Shown here one piece after another: positions 36,288-37,065 of a DNA stretch of 37,065 nucleotides. Below the pieces are notes generated by a model. It ran no database searches. It had not been told where the DNA came from and saw only the letters and a list, made by a program, of their open reading frames with translations. Each line of letters begins with the position of its first letter. The stretch's first letter is position 1. The translations under genes and the position numbers were made by a program. The stretch spans positions 1 through 37,065 of the forward strand of contig JAFLDV010000038.1 of NCBI GenBank assembly GCA_017302255.1, in the 5' to 3' direction. This stretch comes from Gammaproteobacteria bacterium (GTDB lineage Bacteria > Pseudomonadota > Gammaproteobacteria > Enterobacterales > Alteromonadaceae).

Positions 36288-36758
36288 ATGGACATTTCTG
36301 ACTACCTGATCGAGCAACAGGGCAAGGACTGGGCAAAGCTCTTGTCCGATTGGGCTTGGCTGCTACCGAATGACCTGACCGTTTGGATGGTCAACCGCTT
36401 CGGGGACATCGTTCTCGTCCTCGACGATGGCACTGTTCACTTCCTTGATGTTGGCGCCGGAACCCTTAAGCAAATCGCCGAGACTCGCGAGGATTTCTGC
36501 GTAAAGGTTGATGCTGATGACAATGCCGGGATTTGGTTTCTAATCTCGCTCGTGGACGAATGCGCTGAGGCAGGCATGAGCCTTAGCGTCGATCAGTGCT
36601 ACACATTCAAGCTCGCCCCCGTTTTCGGCGGACAGTACAGCATCGAAAACATTGAGGTTGGCGACCTTGAGGTCAACTACAGCCTTCTTGGCCAAACTCA
36701 TGATCAGATTAAGGATCTACCCGACGGGTCTACGGTCAACATTGTTGTTAGCACCTAA
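36288..36758 (+). CDS. Cassette 12: Tdi1/DUF1851-type immunity-like protein
   Basis: A 156-residue acidic protein. The N-terminal half (WMVNRFGDIVLVLDDGTVHF, then LDVGAGTLKQIAETREDF) and the C-terminal half (TFKLAPVFGGQYSIENIEV, then LLGQTHDQIKDLPDG) follow the pattern of the T6SS immunity Tdi1 / DUF1851 family. Its codons are clearly more GC-rich than those of the neighbouring cassettes, a sign of separate origin. ATG 36288 was chosen; TTAGGTG just upstream, formed by the recombination core itself, can act as the ribosome site. An in-frame GTG at 36282 is inside the core. Confidence 0.78.
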   Translation: MDISDYLIEQQGKDWAKLLSDWAWLLPNDLTVWMVNRFGDIVLVLDDGTVHFLDVGAGTLKQIAETREDFCVKVDADDNAGIWFLISLVDECAEAGMSLSVDQCYTFKLAPVFGGQYSIENIEVGDLEVNYSLLGQTHDQIKDLPDGSTVNIVVST

Positions 36759-36779
36759 CTACTCGCTCAAGCGTTAGCA
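36753..36779 (+). other. attC site 12, truncated to 27 bases
   Basis: R'' ACCTAAC (36753-36759) complements this cassette's start, and R' GTTAGCA (36773-36779) follows after only 13 bases (TACTCGCTCAAGC). The usual central stem is absent. The right side, CTCAAGCGTTAG, matches the end of the short attC sites known from class 1 integron cassettes such as aadA. Confidence 0.8.
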
Positions 36780-37065
36780 GGTAAACAGCGTTCGGTATAA
36801 ATGCTCATTTAGGGTTATGCCGTTAAGTCACAAATTCGTTTCGGTTGCCGCCGTTTGTAAAGTTAAAACCGGCAGTTTGGGCAATATAAAGTATTTAATG
36901 TGTTGGTAAAACTACCAACGCAAAGGGCGGTAGCGTGGTTTTTCAGTAGCGCTGTCGCAAGTTTTAATTCGCACAACTGGCGCGGCATGTTGGCAAACAT
37001 GGCTAACAAAATGCGTCCCTTTGCGGCCTGCGGCCGCAGCGAGGTCAAACTGCGAAGCAGTTTTC
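36774..37065 (+). repeat. Cassette 13: ORF-less repeated cassette, copy 3 (cut by window end)
   Basis: This copy follows copy 1 from TTAGCAGGTAAACAGCGTTC through the central stem GTTGGTA-AAAC-TACCAAC (36902-36919) and into the attC. Differences cluster in the loops, for example TATAAAG for CATCAAG. The array continues beyond the window. Confidence 0.85.
37001..37065 (+). other. attC site 13 (partial)
   Basis: R'' GGCTAAC (37001-37007) is followed by the GCGGCCTGCGGCCGC stem and AAACTGCGAAGCAGTTTT. The right half and R' lie outside the window. Confidence 0.8.

Noticed and set aside
36863-37048. A minus-strand frame with KNHATALCVGSFTNT and CPNC in the ORF-less repeats, also seen in cassette 8 (34675-34896)
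   Set aside because: The frame is interrupted by stops in copies 1 and 2. The two base changes of copy 2 in the core both alter the peptide (A to V, G to S), and there is no ribosome site. Conservation looks nucleotide-level.

Overview
This 37 kb window reads as chromosome of a moderate-GC gammaproteobacterium, probably of the Alteromonadales/Chromatiaceae type (Rheinheimera- or Alishewanella-like). That placement is inferred from gene order and protein style: comEC-msbA-lpxK-ycaR-kdsB, a divergent gltA / sdhCDAB-sucABCD block, earP-efp, and a chromosomal integron. No 16S gene is present, so the genus is not proven.

Region 1 (1-9.0 kb) is conserved core. It holds the 3' part of comEC (DNA uptake channel), then a tightly overlapping lipopolysaccharide unit: msbA (lipid A-core flippase), lpxK (lipid A 4'-kinase), a Trm112-like small protein (ycaR) and kdsB (CMP-Kdo synthesis). 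An RluA-like pseudouridine synthase follows. Next come tcdA (+) and csdE-csdA (-), facing each other; together they form the CsdA-CsdE-TcdA sulfur and tRNA (cyclic t6A) set.

Region 2 (9.2-20.7 kb) is a TCA-cycle block. gltA is on the minus strand and diverges from sdhCDAB and sucABCD. It carries citrate synthase, succinate dehydrogenase, the E1 and E2 parts of 2-oxoglutarate dehydrogenase, and succinyl-CoA synthetase. Stem-loops lie in the sdhB-sucA, sucA-sucB and sucB-sucC spacers, and a strong terminator follows sucD.

Region 3 (20.8-30.0 kb) is mixed core: a chemoreceptor (-), an exported S10 serine carboxypeptidase, glnS, a LysE-family exporter, two unrecognised genes packed against earP, and then efp. 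EarP and an EF-P with Arg32 form the arginine-rhamnosylation system that rescues polyproline stalling.

Region 4 (30.2 kb to the window end) is a chromosomal integron. intI is on the minus strand with a SOS (LexA) box just upstream. At least 13 cassettes follow on the plus strand, and the array runs off the window. I delimited nearly every cassette by checking that its first bases (TTRRRY) are complementary to its own R'' box. Cassette genes include a ribosomal L7/L12 C-terminal-domain mimic (first cassette), a TIMP/NTR-like secreted protein, a SUKH (SMI1/KNR4) immunity-like protein, a Tdi1/DUF1851 immunity-like protein, membrane proteins and unknowns. Three cassettes (one truncated, one cut by the window end) are copies of one ORF-less sequence with conserved stem-loops, and a fourth ORF-less cassette shares its core. 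This repeated non-coding cassette, and the damaged attC sites around it, are the most unusual parts of the window.
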